Source of the DNA: Streptomyces coffeae
GTDB taxonomy: Bacteria; Actinomycetota; Actinomycetes; Streptomycetales; Streptomycetaceae
Direction of reading: 5' to 3'
NCBI RefSeq assembly: GCF_016741875.1
Contig: NZ_JAERRF010000021.1
Coordinates: forward strand, 62,001 to 126,000
DNA length: 64,000 nucleotides
A program made the translations under genes and the position numbers. The notes below the pieces were generated by a model. That model was not told the origin of the DNA, did no database searches, and was given only the letters and a program-made list of their open reading frames with translations. The first letter of the stretch is position 1, and each line of letters starts with the position of its first letter. Below, piece after piece: positions 29,816-38,239 of the stretch.

Positions 29816-29847
29816 AGTAAAGATTTCTGAGTTCTCGCCACAGACCC

Positions 29848-29877
29848 TTGTGCCGTCCGCTCAGTCGTCTCTACGGT
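29848..29877 (+). promoter_or_regulatory. Promoter of the XRE-cupin gene, probably leaderless
   Basis: TTGTGC at 29848-29853, an 18-base spacer, and TACGGT at 29872-29877 fit the main Streptomyces sigma factor pattern. The ATG at 29886 lies 8 bases after the -10 box and there is no ribosome binding site, so transcription probably starts at or next to the start codon. Confidence 0.6.
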
Positions 29878-29885
29878 GGCTCGCC

Positions 29886-30473
29886 ATGGAACATGAACGC
29901 CCCGCCCAGCGGTCCGGGGGCGACGACGAGTCCGTGGGCGAGCGGCTGCGCACCCTGCGCAAGGCCCGCCGTCTGACGCTCAAGGCCGTCGCCGGGTCCG
30001 CCGGGATCAGCGAGGGCTATCTGAGCCAGATAGAGCGCGGTCAGGCCAATCCGAGCATCGCCACCCTCCAGCAGATCTCCTCCGCGCTCGGCCTCAAGGT
30101 GGCCGATCTGTTCGGCGACGACTTCACCAGCGGGCCGAGTGTGCTGCGGGCCGACGAGGCGCCGCGGCTGGCGCTCGGGGTGCTCGGCGGACGCAAGTTC
30201 CGGCTGACGCCGGGGCCGCAGCACCATCTCGAGGTGTTCCTCGGGGAGTTCGACGCCGGTGGCTCGACGGGCGAGACCCCGTACAGCCACGGCGATTCGG
30301 AGGAGTTCCTGTACGTCCTCGAGGGCACGGTCCGGCTCCACCTGGGCGAGCGTGGCTTCACCCTCGGCGCCGGCGACAGCATCCGCTACTCCTCGGCCGT
30401 ACCGCACCGGCTGTGCGAGACGGCCGGGGCCGGTGCGCGTGTGCTGTGGGTGATCAGTCCGCCCAGTTACTGA
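29886..30473 (+). CDS. XRE-family regulator with C-terminal cupin domain
   Basis: DNA-binding regulator of 195 residues. Residues about 15-75 are a Cro/C1-type helix-turn-helix (LRTLRKARRLTLKAVAGSAG, then ISEGYLSQIERGQANPS). Residues about 105-190 are a small cupin barrel (YSHGDSEEFLYVLEG, GDSIRYSSAVPHR) that probably binds a small ligand. This layout is that of PuuR-like repressors, which often sit beside amine or amino-acid oxidases, as here. The start is the ATG placed just after a promoter. It probably controls the FAD oxidoreductase gene that begins 40 bases downstream. Confidence 0.88.
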   Translation: MEHERPAQRSGGDDESVGERLRTLRKARRLTLKAVAGSAGISEGYLSQIERGQANPSIATLQQISSALGLKVADLFGDDFTSGPSVLRADEAPRLALGVLGGRKFRLTPGPQHHLEVFLGEFDAGGSTGETPYSHGDSEEFLYVLEGTVRLHLGERGFTLGAGDSIRYSSAVPHRLCETAGAGARVLWVISPPSY

Positions 30474-30513
30474 CCCGACCACCGCCCGGCCGGCGGCCGG
30501 ACTACACGATGGG

Positions 30514-31893
30514 ATGAGTGCCGTAGTGCTGAACGGAAATGTGTCCTTCTGGTACCGCCAGACCGGCTTCCCCGAACGACGGCCACCGCTGGACGGCGAT
30601 CTCACCACCGATGTGTGTGTGGTGGGCGCGGGCTTCACGGGGCTGTGGACCGCGTATTACCTCAAGCGGGCCGCGCCCGAGCTCGATATCACCGTCGTGG
30701 AGCGGGAGTTCGCCGGATTCGGGGCGTCGGGGCGGAACGCGGGCTGGCTGAGCAGCAAGATCGCCGGATCGCCCGCCACCTACGCCGAGCGGCGGGGCCG
30801 CGAGGCCGTGCTCGCCCTCCAGCGGGAGATGGTCCGGACCGTCGACGAGGTGATCGCGGTGGCGGAGGCCGAGGGCATCGAGGCCGATATCGTCCGCAGC
30901 GGCTATCTCACCATCGCCCACGGGGCGGCCCAACTGCCCCGGCTGCGGGCGATGTACGAGCAGGCGCGCCACTGGGGGACGGCGGATCTGGCCTGGCTGA
31001 GCGCACCGGAGGTCACCGAGCGGCTGCGGCTGGACGGGGCGCTGGCCGGTTACCACAATCCGCACTGCGCCCGGGTCCACCCGGCCAAGCTGGTGCGCGG
31101 GCTGGCGGAGGCGGTCGCGGCGCGCGGGGTACGGATCCTGGAGTCCACTCCGGTGACCGCGCTGGCGCCGGGCCGGGTCAGCACACCGTTCGGCACCATC
31201 CGCGCCGACCGGATCGTACGCGCCACCGAGGGCTTCACCAGCGCGCTGGAGGGCGAGCGGCGCACCTGGCTGCCGATGAACTCCTCGATGATCGTCACCG
31301 AACCGCTCCCCGACCGGCTGTGGCAGCGGCTCGGCTGGGAGGGGCAGGAGCTGCTGAGCGACGCCACCCATGCGTACACCTACGGGCAGCGCACCCCCGA
31401 CGGGCGGATCGCGATCGGCGGCCGGGGTGTGCCGTATCGCTTCGGGTCACGCACCGACCGGGCGGGGCAGACCTCCGCCGACACCGTGCGCGCCCTGAGG
31501 CGCATCCTGACCTCACTCTTCCCGGACACCGCCGAGATCGCGATCGACCACGCCTGGTCGGGTGTGCTGGCCGTCCCCCGTGACTGGTGCGCCTCGATCG
31601 ACTTCGACCCGGCCACCGGTATGGGCTTCGCCGGAGGCTATGTCGGCCACGGTGTGGCCGCCACCCATCTGGCCGGACGCACCCTGTGCGATCTGCTGCT
31701 GGGCCGTTCCACCGAGCTGACCGCACTTCCGTGGGTCGGCCACCGCACCCGCAAATGGGAACCGGAACCGCTGCGCTGGCTCGGGGTGCACGGCATGTAC
31801 GCCGCCTATCGCGCGGCCGACCGCTCCGAGGCCGCCGGACGGACCACCACCTCGCCCATCGCCCTGCTCGCCGACCGGATATCCGGACGCTGA
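30514..31893 (+). CDS. FAD-dependent oxidoreductase, gamma-glutamylputrescine oxidase-like (DAO family)
   Basis: Protein of 459 residues. The N-terminal SFWYRQTGFPERRPPL segment followed by VCVVGAGFTGLWTAYYL (FAD-binding GxGxxG at about residue 36-41) and GFGASGRNAGWLSS is typical of PuuB-like amine or amino-acid oxidases. Near the C-terminus GMGFAGGYVGHGVAATHLAG is the conserved end of the FAD site. It would oxidise a C-N bond of a small amine or amino acid and make hydrogen peroxide. The exact substrate cannot be told. Probably co-regulated by the XRE-cupin protein upstream. Confidence 0.85.
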   Translation: MSAVVLNGNVSFWYRQTGFPERRPPLDGDLTTDVCVVGAGFTGLWTAYYLKRAAPELDITVVEREFAGFGASGRNAGWLSSKIAGSPATYAERRGREAVLALQREMVRTVDEVIAVAEAEGIEADIVRSGYLTIAHGAAQLPRLRAMYEQARHWGTADLAWLSAPEVTERLRLDGALAGYHNPHCARVHPAKLVRGLAEAVAARGVRILESTPVTALAPGRVSTPFGTIRADRIVRATEGFTSALEGERRTWLPMNSSMIVTEPLPDRLWQRLGWEGQELLSDATHAYTYGQRTPDGRIAIGGRGVPYRFGSRTDRAGQTSADTVRALRRILTSLFPDTAEIAIDHAWSGVLAVPRDWCASIDFDPATGMGFAGGYVGHGVAATHLAGRTLCDLLLGRSTELTALPWVGHRTRKWEPEPLRWLGVHGMYAAYRAADRSEAAGRTTTSPIALLADRISGR

Positions 31894-31897
31894 CCCC

Positions 31898-31929
31898 TGT
31901 CCTGAGTGGCCGCTGTCGTGAGTGGCCGC
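31898..31929. repeat. Tandem 16-base duplication
   Basis: TGTCCTGAGTGGCCGC (31898-31913) is followed directly by the same 16 bases with one change (31914-31929), in the 53-base gap between two converging genes. Confidence 0.9.
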
Positions 31930-31946
31930 CCGTTCACGACCGGCGC

Positions 31947-33107
31947 TCAGCGCTCATCGGCGGGCACCACGAGGCCGAACGGGGCCGAGCCACGCGGCTC
32001 TCCGTTGATCTGGAGCTCCAGCGTGTGTTCACCGGGGTGGAACACCCGGGTGCTGATCGGCTTGAACGAGCGCGCCCGGCTGAGGGTCTCCGTCTCCCCC
32101 GGCTCCAGTGTCATGGTGGTCAGCTTGTACACCTTCGGGGCGGTGGTGCCGTTGGCCTTGCGGTAGTGGACGATGTAGTCGATGGCCAGCCGCAGCGGTG
32201 TGCTCCCGGTGTTCTCCAGGGTGAAGCCGAAACGCAGTTCGCCACCGACCCGGACGACGGGCTCGGCCACCGTCGGACCGGACACGGCCAGGGTGCTGAC
32301 CGGTTCGAAGCCGAGCAGCGCCAGGGCCCGCGGATCCCCGCGCTTCACCACCGTGCGCAGGGCGTGCCGGATCACCCGGGGCGTCTCGGCGTCGGGGGCC
32401 GCCGCCCAGGCGGTGGCGGTTTCCACGGCCAGCTCCGGCCGGTCGTGGCTGATGTCATTGAGGTGGTTGGCCACCGAGCGCCGCACATACTCCGACGGGT
32501 CGCGGTACAGCGCGTCGAGGAGCGGCAGGGTGGCCTCGGGCCGGGCGAAGAGGGCGGGTACCCGGACCGCCCAGGGCAGCCGTGGCCGGGTGCCCTCGCT
32601 GGCCAGCCGCCGCACATGCTCATCGGGGTGCGCGGTCCACTCCCGTATCACCGCCATGGCCCGGTCCGGATCGGCGTTCAGCAGCCGCCTGATGGCGTAC
32701 TCGCACGTCAAGCGGGGGGTGAGCGCCGCGAGCAGCCGGAGCGCGTCCTCGAAGACATCCCCCGGGTGCGCCGGGTGCGCCACACCCGCCTCCAAGGTTT
32801 GCAGCGCCCGGACCGCCACGGCCTCACTCACCGGCCAGATCAGCCAGCCGGTGAACCCCACGTCGCCGAGCGCGGCCCGCACCCGCTTGGCCAGCTCCGG
32901 GTAGTCACCCGGCAGATCGGTGAGCAGCGCGTCACGGACGAGATCGCTGCGCTGCCGCAGCCCGAGTCCGTCCAGCGCGTTCACGGTTCGCGTGACGGCG
33001 GTGAGCGGCCGGCCGGGGTCCACGGCCGCCATCCGGGCGGCGAGATCCGCCACCACCTCGGCTCCCAGCAATTCATCCGCGGTCGGCACGGATCGTCCCC
33101 CTGTCAT
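31947..33107 (-). CDS. DNA alkylation repair protein, AlkC type
   Basis: Protein of 386 residues. Residues about 10-280 form HEAT-like repeats, including VRRSVANHLNDISHDRPELA, which is typical of the AlkC (COG4335) group of alkylbase DNA glycosylases. The last about 100 residues form a beta-rich Ig-like domain (LRFGFTLENTGSTPLRLAID to the end), which separates AlkC from the shorter AlkD. It would remove N-alkylated bases such as 3-methyladenine from DNA. I chose the ATG at 33107 (MTGGRSVPTADELL). The open frame extends further upstream through less protein-like sequence. Confidence 0.85.
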   Translation of the reverse strand: MTGGRSVPTADELLGAEVVADLAARMAAVDPGRPLTAVTRTVNALDGLGLRQRSDLVRDALLTDLPGDYPELAKRVRAALGDVGFTGWLIWPVSEAVAVRALQTLEAGVAHPAHPGDVFEDALRLLAALTPRLTCEYAIRRLLNADPDRAMAVIREWTAHPDEHVRRLASEGTRPRLPWAVRVPALFARPEATLPLLDALYRDPSEYVRRSVANHLNDISHDRPELAVETATAWAAAPDAETPRVIRHALRTVVKRGDPRALALLGFEPVSTLAVSGPTVAEPVVRVGGELRFGFTLENTGSTPLRLAIDYIVHYRKANGTTAPKVYKLTTMTLEPGETETLSRARSFKPISTRVFHPGEHTLELQINGEPRGSAPFGLVVPADER

Positions 33108-33404
33108 GTGCGGGTTTTCCGCGGTGTCCGGGCTTGTGGACCTCAGAACCGCCGCGTTCACTTTAACAGCGGGCATCGCACGCCTTACCTGGGCGAGTTC
33201 ACGCCGAGGGAATTCCACGGCACGGGCGCCCGGAGAACGGAAAAGGGGAAACATTCCCGTTTCTCCCGGGGGCTCCGCCGATTGACATTCCGGCCTCGAC
33301 AACTCCCTTTCTTTTCCGGCACAGGGCCTTTTGCCGCGGCGTTACGCCTCTTATGCTGCGCGATACGCACAACGCCGGTTACCCCCGGAAAGGGGCAGGG
33401 GCAC
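33108..33404. other. Divergent intergenic region of 297 bases
   Basis: It lies between alkC (minus) and the GAF-LuxR gene (plus), is less GC-rich than its surroundings, and must carry both promoters. A TATGCT at 33352-33357 could be a -10 box for the plus gene, but no well-spaced -35 box is seen. TTGACA at 33282-33287 lacks a clear -10 partner. Confidence 0.5.
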
Positions 33405-34265
33405 ATGCCATCGAGTACGGACATCTCCCTGCGGCCCGACGACGGGGACGCCTTCCGGCAGGCACTCCGGTCGGTCCAGAAGCGCTCACGCCTCCCGGTC
33501 GTCTTCGGCGGCCAGGTGTGCGAGGGCGTGCTGCGGCTGTCGCAGTTCGCCGGGGTACGGACGGCGGCGCTGCGCGGGCTCGGCATCAGAACCGCGACCG
33601 GCCTCGGCGGCCGCGTTCTGGCCAGTGCGCGGCCCGCCTCCGTGGCCGACTACGAGGCGGCCCGGTCGATCACCCATGACTACGACGGCCCGGTGTCCGC
33701 GGAGGGCATCCGTTCCGTGGTCGCCGTGCCCGTGGTCGTCACCGGCACGGTGCGCGGGGTGCTGTACGGCGCGAGCCGCAGCGTCATCTGCCTCGGGGAC
33801 CGGGTGACGGACGCGGTGGTCGACGTCTCGCGGCAGCTGGCCGGGGAGCTCGCGGTCCGGGACGAGGTCGACCGGCGGCTGCGGCTCCGGCGCGCGGCGG
33901 AGGCCGAACCCGCCGCCCCGGGCGAGCGGTTCATGGTCGAGGAGGTCCGTGAACTCCACGCCGAGCTGCGGGTGATCGCCCAGGCCGTCGGGGACGAGGC
34001 ACTGCGCGCCCGGCTCTGCGCGGTCTCCCGCCGTCTCGCCGGACTCGGCTCCGCCACCCCCGAACCCGCCGTTTCGCTCTCCCCGCGGGAGCTCGATGTG
34101 CTCGCCCAGATCGCGCTGGGCTGCACCAACGCCGAGGCCGCCGATCGTCTCTCGCTGCGCCCCGAGACCGTGAAGGCGTATCTGCGCGGCGCCATGCGCA
34201 CGTTGGACGCCCGGACCCGTTTCGAGGCCGTGGTCATCGCCCGCCGCCGGGGCCTGCTGCCATAA
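33405..34265 (+). CDS. GAF-domain LuxR-type transcription regulator
   Basis: Protein of 286 residues. Residues about 25-150 resemble a GAF sensor domain (cluster of VVAVPVVVTGTVRGVLYGAS). The C-terminal 60 residues are a LuxR helix-turn-helix (SLSPRELDVLAQIALGCTNA, then EAADRLSLRPETVKAYLR). It probably senses a small molecule or redox cue and binds DNA. Start chosen at the ATG preceded by AAGGGGCAGGGG. A hairpin terminator follows 20 bases after the stop. No target gene is evident from the neighbours. Confidence 0.82.
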   Translation: MPSSTDISLRPDDGDAFRQALRSVQKRSRLPVVFGGQVCEGVLRLSQFAGVRTAALRGLGIRTATGLGGRVLASARPASVADYEAARSITHDYDGPVSAEGIRSVVAVPVVVTGTVRGVLYGASRSVICLGDRVTDAVVDVSRQLAGELAVRDEVDRRLRLRRAAEAEPAAPGERFMVEEVRELHAELRVIAQAVGDEALRARLCAVSRRLAGLGSATPEPAVSLSPRELDVLAQIALGCTNAEAADRLSLRPETVKAYLRGAMRTLDARTRFEAVVIARRRGLLP

Positions 34266-34284
34266 CGGCGACCGTGGCGAACAA

Positions 34285-34306
34285 GGCCGCGCGGGGCGGC
34301 CGTTTT
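34285..34306 (+). terminator. Hairpin terminator after the GAF-LuxR gene
   Basis: GGCCGC (34285-34290) pairs with GCGGCC (34296-34301) around a 5-base loop, and TTTT follows at 34303-34306. Confidence 0.65.
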
Positions 34307-34384
34307 CGGTCCCATGGTGGTGGCAGGTGGTGGCGGGGGACTGCGGGTCCCCGCACCCGCCGTCCCGCTCCCCCGTCACAGGGG

Positions 34385-35014
34385 CTACTGTCCGGCGGCC
34401 TCCTTCCGCATCCGGGCGGTCAGCTCGGCCGGGGCCTTGCTCGGCGAACCGCTGTCATAGGGCGGCCGCGGGTCGTACTGGAGCATCAGCTGCACCGTCT
34501 GCGCCATGGGGTCCCCGGCGATCCGCCCGGCCAGGGCCAGCCCCATGTCGATCCCGGCCGAAACTCCCGCCGCGGTGACGTATTTGCCGTCGAACACATA
34601 GCGCTCGTCCACGGCCTCGACCTCCAGATCCCGGAGGCTCTCCATGGCGGTCCAGTGGGTGGTGGCGCGGCGGCCGGTGAGCAGCCCGGCCGAGGCGAGG
34701 ATCAGCGAACCCGTGCACACCGAGGTCGTCCAGGTCGTGGTGGTGTCCACGGCCCGCAGCCACTCGAGCACCGCCGGGTTCTTCTGCTGCTCGGCCGGGA
34801 AGGGCCCGCCGGGCACCAGAACGATGTCCGGCCGCTCCACCTCCTCCAGCGTGGCTTCGGCCACCAGGTGGAGGCTGCCGCTGTCATTGCGTACGGGACC
34901 GCGGCGCTCGGCGACGAACACCGGCTGGGCACCGGGCAGTCCGGCCAGGGTGTCGTACGGGCCGACGGCGTCGAGAGCGGTGAAGTTCTCGTAGAGCAGG
35001 ATCGCGATCTGCAC
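34385..35014 (-). CDS. DJ-1/PfpI family protein, isonitrile hydratase-like
   Basis: Protein of 209 residues with one DJ-1/PfpI domain. The nucleophile region reads TTSVCTGSLILASAGLLTGR, with the cysteine at about residue 100, and a conserved aspartate sits in ALDAVGPYDTL near the N-terminus. This resembles isonitrile hydratases (InhA), though related proteins have other roles. The start is GTG, with GAAAGG 7-12 bases upstream. The next gene upstream on the same strand is a GlxA-type regulator with its own DJ-1-like domain, a pairing often seen. Confidence 0.82.
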   Translation of the reverse strand: MQIAILLYENFTALDAVGPYDTLAGLPGAQPVFVAERRGPVRNDSGSLHLVAEATLEEVERPDIVLVPGGPFPAEQQKNPAVLEWLRAVDTTTTWTTSVCTGSLILASAGLLTGRRATTHWTAMESLRDLEVEAVDERYVFDGKYVTAAGVSAGIDMGLALAGRIAGDPMAQTVQLMLQYDPRPPYDSGSPSKAPAELTARMRKEAAGQ

Positions 35015-35086
35015 AACATGGCCTTTCGGTCAGTGGTGATGGCGTCATGGCGGTGGGCCAGGACGTGGTCGTGGGAGAACGGGCTT

Positions 35087-36043
35087 TCAGGGGTGGAACC
35101 GGCGCCGGTACTCGGCGGGCGCGGCGCCCAGGTCACGGACGAAGGCGCGGCGCATGGCCTCCGGCGTGCCGTAGCCGCAGGCGCGGGACACCTCCTCGAT
35201 CCCGCCGTCGGTGTCCTCCAGCAGCCGCCTGGCCGCTTCGAGCCGCACCTGGTCCACATACCGGCCGGGCGAGGTGCCTATCTCGTCCCGGAAGGCGCGG
35301 GCGAAGTGGCGGGGGGAGAGATGCGCGCGCTCGGCCAGGGCGGCGACGGACAGATCCGCGCCGGGGTGTTCGGAGATGTACTGCTGGATGTCGCGCAGCG
35401 GGCGGCGCTGTGCGCTCTGTGCCTCGAGCTGGACGCTGAACTGCCGCTGGTTGCCGGGGCGGCGGAGGAAGACAACCAGGTAGCGGGCGATGGCGAGCGC
35501 CACGTCGCGGCCGAGGTCCTCCTCCACGAGCGCGAGCGCGAGATCGATGCCACTGGTGACCCCGGCGGAGGTGGACACCGTCCCGTCGCGGATGAAGATG
35601 GGATCCGGGTCCACGTCCACCGCGGCGAACCGCTCGGCCAGCCCCTCGGCGAACGCCCAATGGGTCGTCACCCGGCGTCCGTCCAGCAGTCCGGCGGCGG
35701 CCAGCGCATAGGCCCCGGTGCACACCGACACCAGACGCCGCGCCGCCGGGGCGTTCTCGCGCAGCCACGCCACCACGCCGGGATGCAACGCCCGGGTGCC
35801 CTCACCGCCCGGGACGAGGAGGGTGTGCGGGGCGGGGGCGCCGCGCAGCGCGAGGTCCGGGGTGACCGTCAGCCCGCTGGAGGTGCGCACCGGTGAGCCG
35901 TCGAGGCTTGCGGTCCTGACCTCGTACGCGCCCGGCACCATACCGGCCGCGCCGGAGAACACCTCCAGCGGGCCCGTGAAGTCCAGGCTCTGTACGCCGT
36001 CGAAGAGGGCGATGAGTACGGTGCGCCGTTCCATACGGTCCAT
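35087..36043 (-). CDS. GlxA-family transcription regulator (DJ-1-like domain plus AraC helix-turn-helix)
   Basis: Protein of 318 residues. Residues about 1-190 are a DJ-1/PfpI-like domain (VLIALFDGVQSLDFTGPLEV, LVSVCTGAYALAAAGLLDGR). Residues about 215-318 are an AraC DNA-binding domain with two helix-turn-helix motifs (LSVAALAERAHLSPRHFARA, GYGTPEAMRRAFVRDLG). It probably activates or represses the DJ-1 gene just downstream. Two in-frame ATGs lie close together (36043 and 36034). A further upstream ATG at 36099 would add 19 residues. None has a clear ribosome binding site, so the start is uncertain. Confidence 0.85.
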   Translation of the reverse strand: MDRMERRTVLIALFDGVQSLDFTGPLEVFSGAAGMVPGAYEVRTASLDGSPVRTSSGLTVTPDLALRGAPAPHTLLVPGGEGTRALHPGVVAWLRENAPAARRLVSVCTGAYALAAAGLLDGRRVTTHWAFAEGLAERFAAVDVDPDPIFIRDGTVSTSAGVTSGIDLALALVEEDLGRDVALAIARYLVVFLRRPGNQRQFSVQLEAQSAQRRPLRDIQQYISEHPGADLSVAALAERAHLSPRHFARAFRDEIGTSPGRYVDQVRLEAARRLLEDTDGGIEEVSRACGYGTPEAMRRAFVRDLGAAPAEYRRRFHP

Positions 36044-36320
36044 GCTGGCCGCCGTGGGTGATGGCAGCAATGACGCGCTTCCCACCTTTTCTGCCATGGA
36101 GTGCCGGGTGATGATCGCCACAGCCGGAGCGCGGACGGCGGTTCCGCGCGCCGGGCGCGCACCCCCGTCCACCAGAAGGCGGGGACCCTTCGTACTCCCG
36201 TCTTCCCCGGCACCCGCGCGGCCGGGGCCGACGTTGACTCCCGGCCCCGGGCCCGACCATGGTGGGCGCATCCCGGGGCACAGTCCCCCTTGAGAATCCC
36301 CGGGGGGAACGAGGGCTGAG

Positions 36321-37547
36321 ATGTACCAGACGAGCGGTCCCGGGAGAACGCTGCGCCCGGACGGCGACCTGGACCGACCGGACCATCCGCTGTTCTCCGC
36401 GGTACTGCGGGCCGGGCTGCGCGGGCGGACCGGCGCGGTGGTCGTGGACCTGTCCCAGGTCCGTACGGTCACGGCGGACGGTATGCGCGGACTGCTCGAC
36501 TGTGTGCGTTCGCTGCACGCGACCGGCGGCACGCTGCTCCTGGCCGCAGCCCCCGAGGCCGTGGCGCGGCTGCTGGGGCTGACGCTGGTCGACTCCGGCG
36601 TGCGGCTGTTCCCCACCGTGGCGGAGGCGCAGCGGGCGGTGGCACCCGACGCCCCGCCCGCCACCGGGGCGGGGACGGCCGCCGGGGCGGAGCGCGAGAC
36701 GGCCGTCGCGCGGGAGGCGGAGCTGGAGCGGCTGCGGCAGGAGACCGCGGATCTGCGGGGAAAGCTGCGCTCGCATCCGCTGATCGCACAGGCGCAGGGC
36801 ATCCTGCTGGAGCGGTACCGACTGGCCGCCCCGGAGACGGCGTTCGCCCTGCTGAAGGAGAGCTCACAGGCGCACAACGTCAAGCTGCGCACCCTGGCCG
36901 CGGCGCTCGTGGACGTCCCGCGCCCCGCCCCCGGCAGCGCGCTGTGGTTCCCGGGTCGCGTCCGCCGTCCGGCACCCCCGCTGCCGCTGCTGCCGGAGAC
37001 GCATCACCGCGGCGCCAACCGCGGCGCGGTGGTGAAGCGGGTGCTGCACCAGGCCCTGGAGACGGTGGGCTGCGAGATGGGGGACCTCCAGCTCATCGAC
37101 TCGGCGCGGCGGCTGCGGATGGAACAGCACCACGGTTTCGACCAGGAGTTCATCGACTTCTTCGCCGTCGTCGGCGAGGGCGAGACCACCTGCGCCCTGG
37201 CGGCCGAGCACGGCCGCCCGGTCATGTCGGACGTCGCCACCGAGCGGGTGTTCTCCGACACCGCCCGCGAACTCATCCTCTCCACGGGCTCCCGCACCGT
37301 GCACAGCATCCCGATGACCGGCGGTTCGGGCCAGGTCGTCGGAGTGTTCTCGCTCCATGTGGCCAGGGCCGGCCGGCACCTGACCGCGGGCGAGGACCGG
37401 ATGCTCGCCCATCTCGCCGCGCAGGGGGGCGCCTGGCTGGAGTGGCACGAGAGCACCATCCTCCGGGACGCCCTGGAACATCTGCATCAGCGGGCCACCC
37501 GCGACCGGGGTGCGCCGTCCGCCTCCTCCGGCCCCCCGCACGGGTGA
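36321..37547 (+). CDS. STAS-ANTAR-GAF regulator, probable RNA-binding antiterminator
   Basis: Protein of 408 residues. Residues about 10-105 are a STAS (anti-sigma antagonist-like) domain (GAVVVDLSQVRTVTADGMRG). Residues about 125-195 are a short coiled coil and an ANTAR domain (HPLIAQAQGILLERYRLAAP, LLKESSQAHNVKLRTLAAAL), which binds paired RNA hairpins in other proteins. Residues about 220-390 are a GAF domain (GCEMGDLQLIDS, GQVVGVFSLHVARAGR). This order is common in actinobacterial stress or signal regulators. The ATG follows GAGGGCTGAG. The 277 bases before it, shared with the divergent AraC gene, hold no clear promoter that I can defend. Confidence 0.85.
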   Translation: MYQTSGPGRTLRPDGDLDRPDHPLFSAVLRAGLRGRTGAVVVDLSQVRTVTADGMRGLLDCVRSLHATGGTLLLAAAPEAVARLLGLTLVDSGVRLFPTVAEAQRAVAPDAPPATGAGTAAGAERETAVAREAELERLRQETADLRGKLRSHPLIAQAQGILLERYRLAAPETAFALLKESSQAHNVKLRTLAAALVDVPRPAPGSALWFPGRVRRPAPPLPLLPETHHRGANRGAVVKRVLHQALETVGCEMGDLQLIDSARRLRMEQHHGFDQEFIDFFAVVGEGETTCALAAEHGRPVMSDVATERVFSDTARELILSTGSRTVHSIPMTGGSGQVVGVFSLHVARAGRHLTAGEDRMLAHLAAQGGAWLEWHESTILRDALEHLHQRATRDRGAPSASSGPPHG

Positions 37548-37629
37548 GAAGGGCCTTGGCGCCGGGCCCGGACGGGTACCCCTGGGCGTGAACGGGTCCC
37601 CCGGGGCCCCGGCGTTCGGGAGGACGATC

Positions 37630-38199
37630 ATGGCGGTACCGGCCCTCGCCCGCTCCGGCAGCGCCTCCGCGCCGCGGATGCTCCAGATCTACCTCAACGA
37701 CCACCTGGCCGGTGCCACGGCCGGTGTCGGGCTCGCCCGCCGGATGGCCCGAGAGCACCGGCACTCGGCATACAGCGGCGAGCTGACGAGGCTCAAGGCG
37801 GAGATCGCCCGCGACCGCACGGCACTGCTGTGGTGCATGGCCGCGCTCGATGTGCCCACCCGTCGCTACAAGGTCTACGGGGCGTGGGCGGGTGAGCGGC
37901 TCACCCGGCTGCGGCCCAGGGGCCGGATGCGCCGCCGCTCGGGGCTGAACACGGTGCTGGAGCTGGAGGCGATGCGGCTGGGTGTCGAGGGCAAGGCCCT
38001 GCTGTGGCGCACCCTGCTCGCCGCCGCCGTGCACGACTCCCGCCTGGAGACCGGCCACCTCGCGGAGTTGCTGGACGCGGCGGGCCGGCAGCTGGCGACC
38101 CTGGACTCCCTGCACGCCCGCGCCGTCTCGGCACTCGTCTCCCCCGCCGGCGCCCCGGAACCCCGTCCCGAGCCAACCCCCGGGCCAGGGCCCGGATGA
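37630..38199 (+). CDS. Conserved actinobacterial helical protein of unknown function
   Basis: Protein of 189 residues, almost all alpha-helical, soluble, with a low-complexity Pro/Gly tail. LQIYLNDHLAGATAGVGLAR at the start and LNTVLELEAMRLGVEGKALL in the middle recur in many small actinobacterial proteins without known function. GGAGG at 37618-37622 supports this ATG. It follows the ANTAR regulator by 82 bases on the same strand and ends 40 bases before a converging gene. Confidence 0.75.
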   Translation: MAVPALARSGSASAPRMLQIYLNDHLAGATAGVGLARRMAREHRHSAYSGELTRLKAEIARDRTALLWCMAALDVPTRRYKVYGAWAGERLTRLRPRGRMRRRSGLNTVLELEAMRLGVEGKALLWRTLLAAAVHDSRLETGHLAELLDAAGRQLATLDSLHARAVSALVSPAGAPEPRPEPTPGPGPG

Positions 38200-38239
38200 C
38201 CGTGGTGGAAGGACGCGGTCAGCGGGGGTGGAAGGGCGT

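Larger units (their letters stand above)
29566..29885. other. Intergenic region of 320 bases
   Basis: It holds five copies of a 7-base repeat and a promoter for the XRE gene. Two weak overlapping reading frames (29605-29820 plus, with GGGAGG just before its ATG, and 29610-29813 minus) are probably chance or gene remnants. No family is recognised in either. Confidence 0.6.

Noticed and set aside
29605..29820. A 71-codon plus frame and a 67-codon minus frame in the same spacer
   Set aside because: Both run through the 7-base repeats, overlap each other and match no family. A decayed gene end on the minus strand cannot be excluded.
31587..33404. Upstream extension of the GAF-LuxR frame by about 600 codons
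   Set aside because: The extension is antisense to the alkC gene and out of character with the GAF-LuxR protein. The ATG at 33405 has a good ribosome binding site.
35087..36892. AraC regulator starting far upstream as a 601-residue protein
   Set aside because: The extra N-terminal 280 residues are S/R/P-rich and antisense to the ANTAR gene. The DJ-1-like domain begins right after the ATG at 36034 or 36043.
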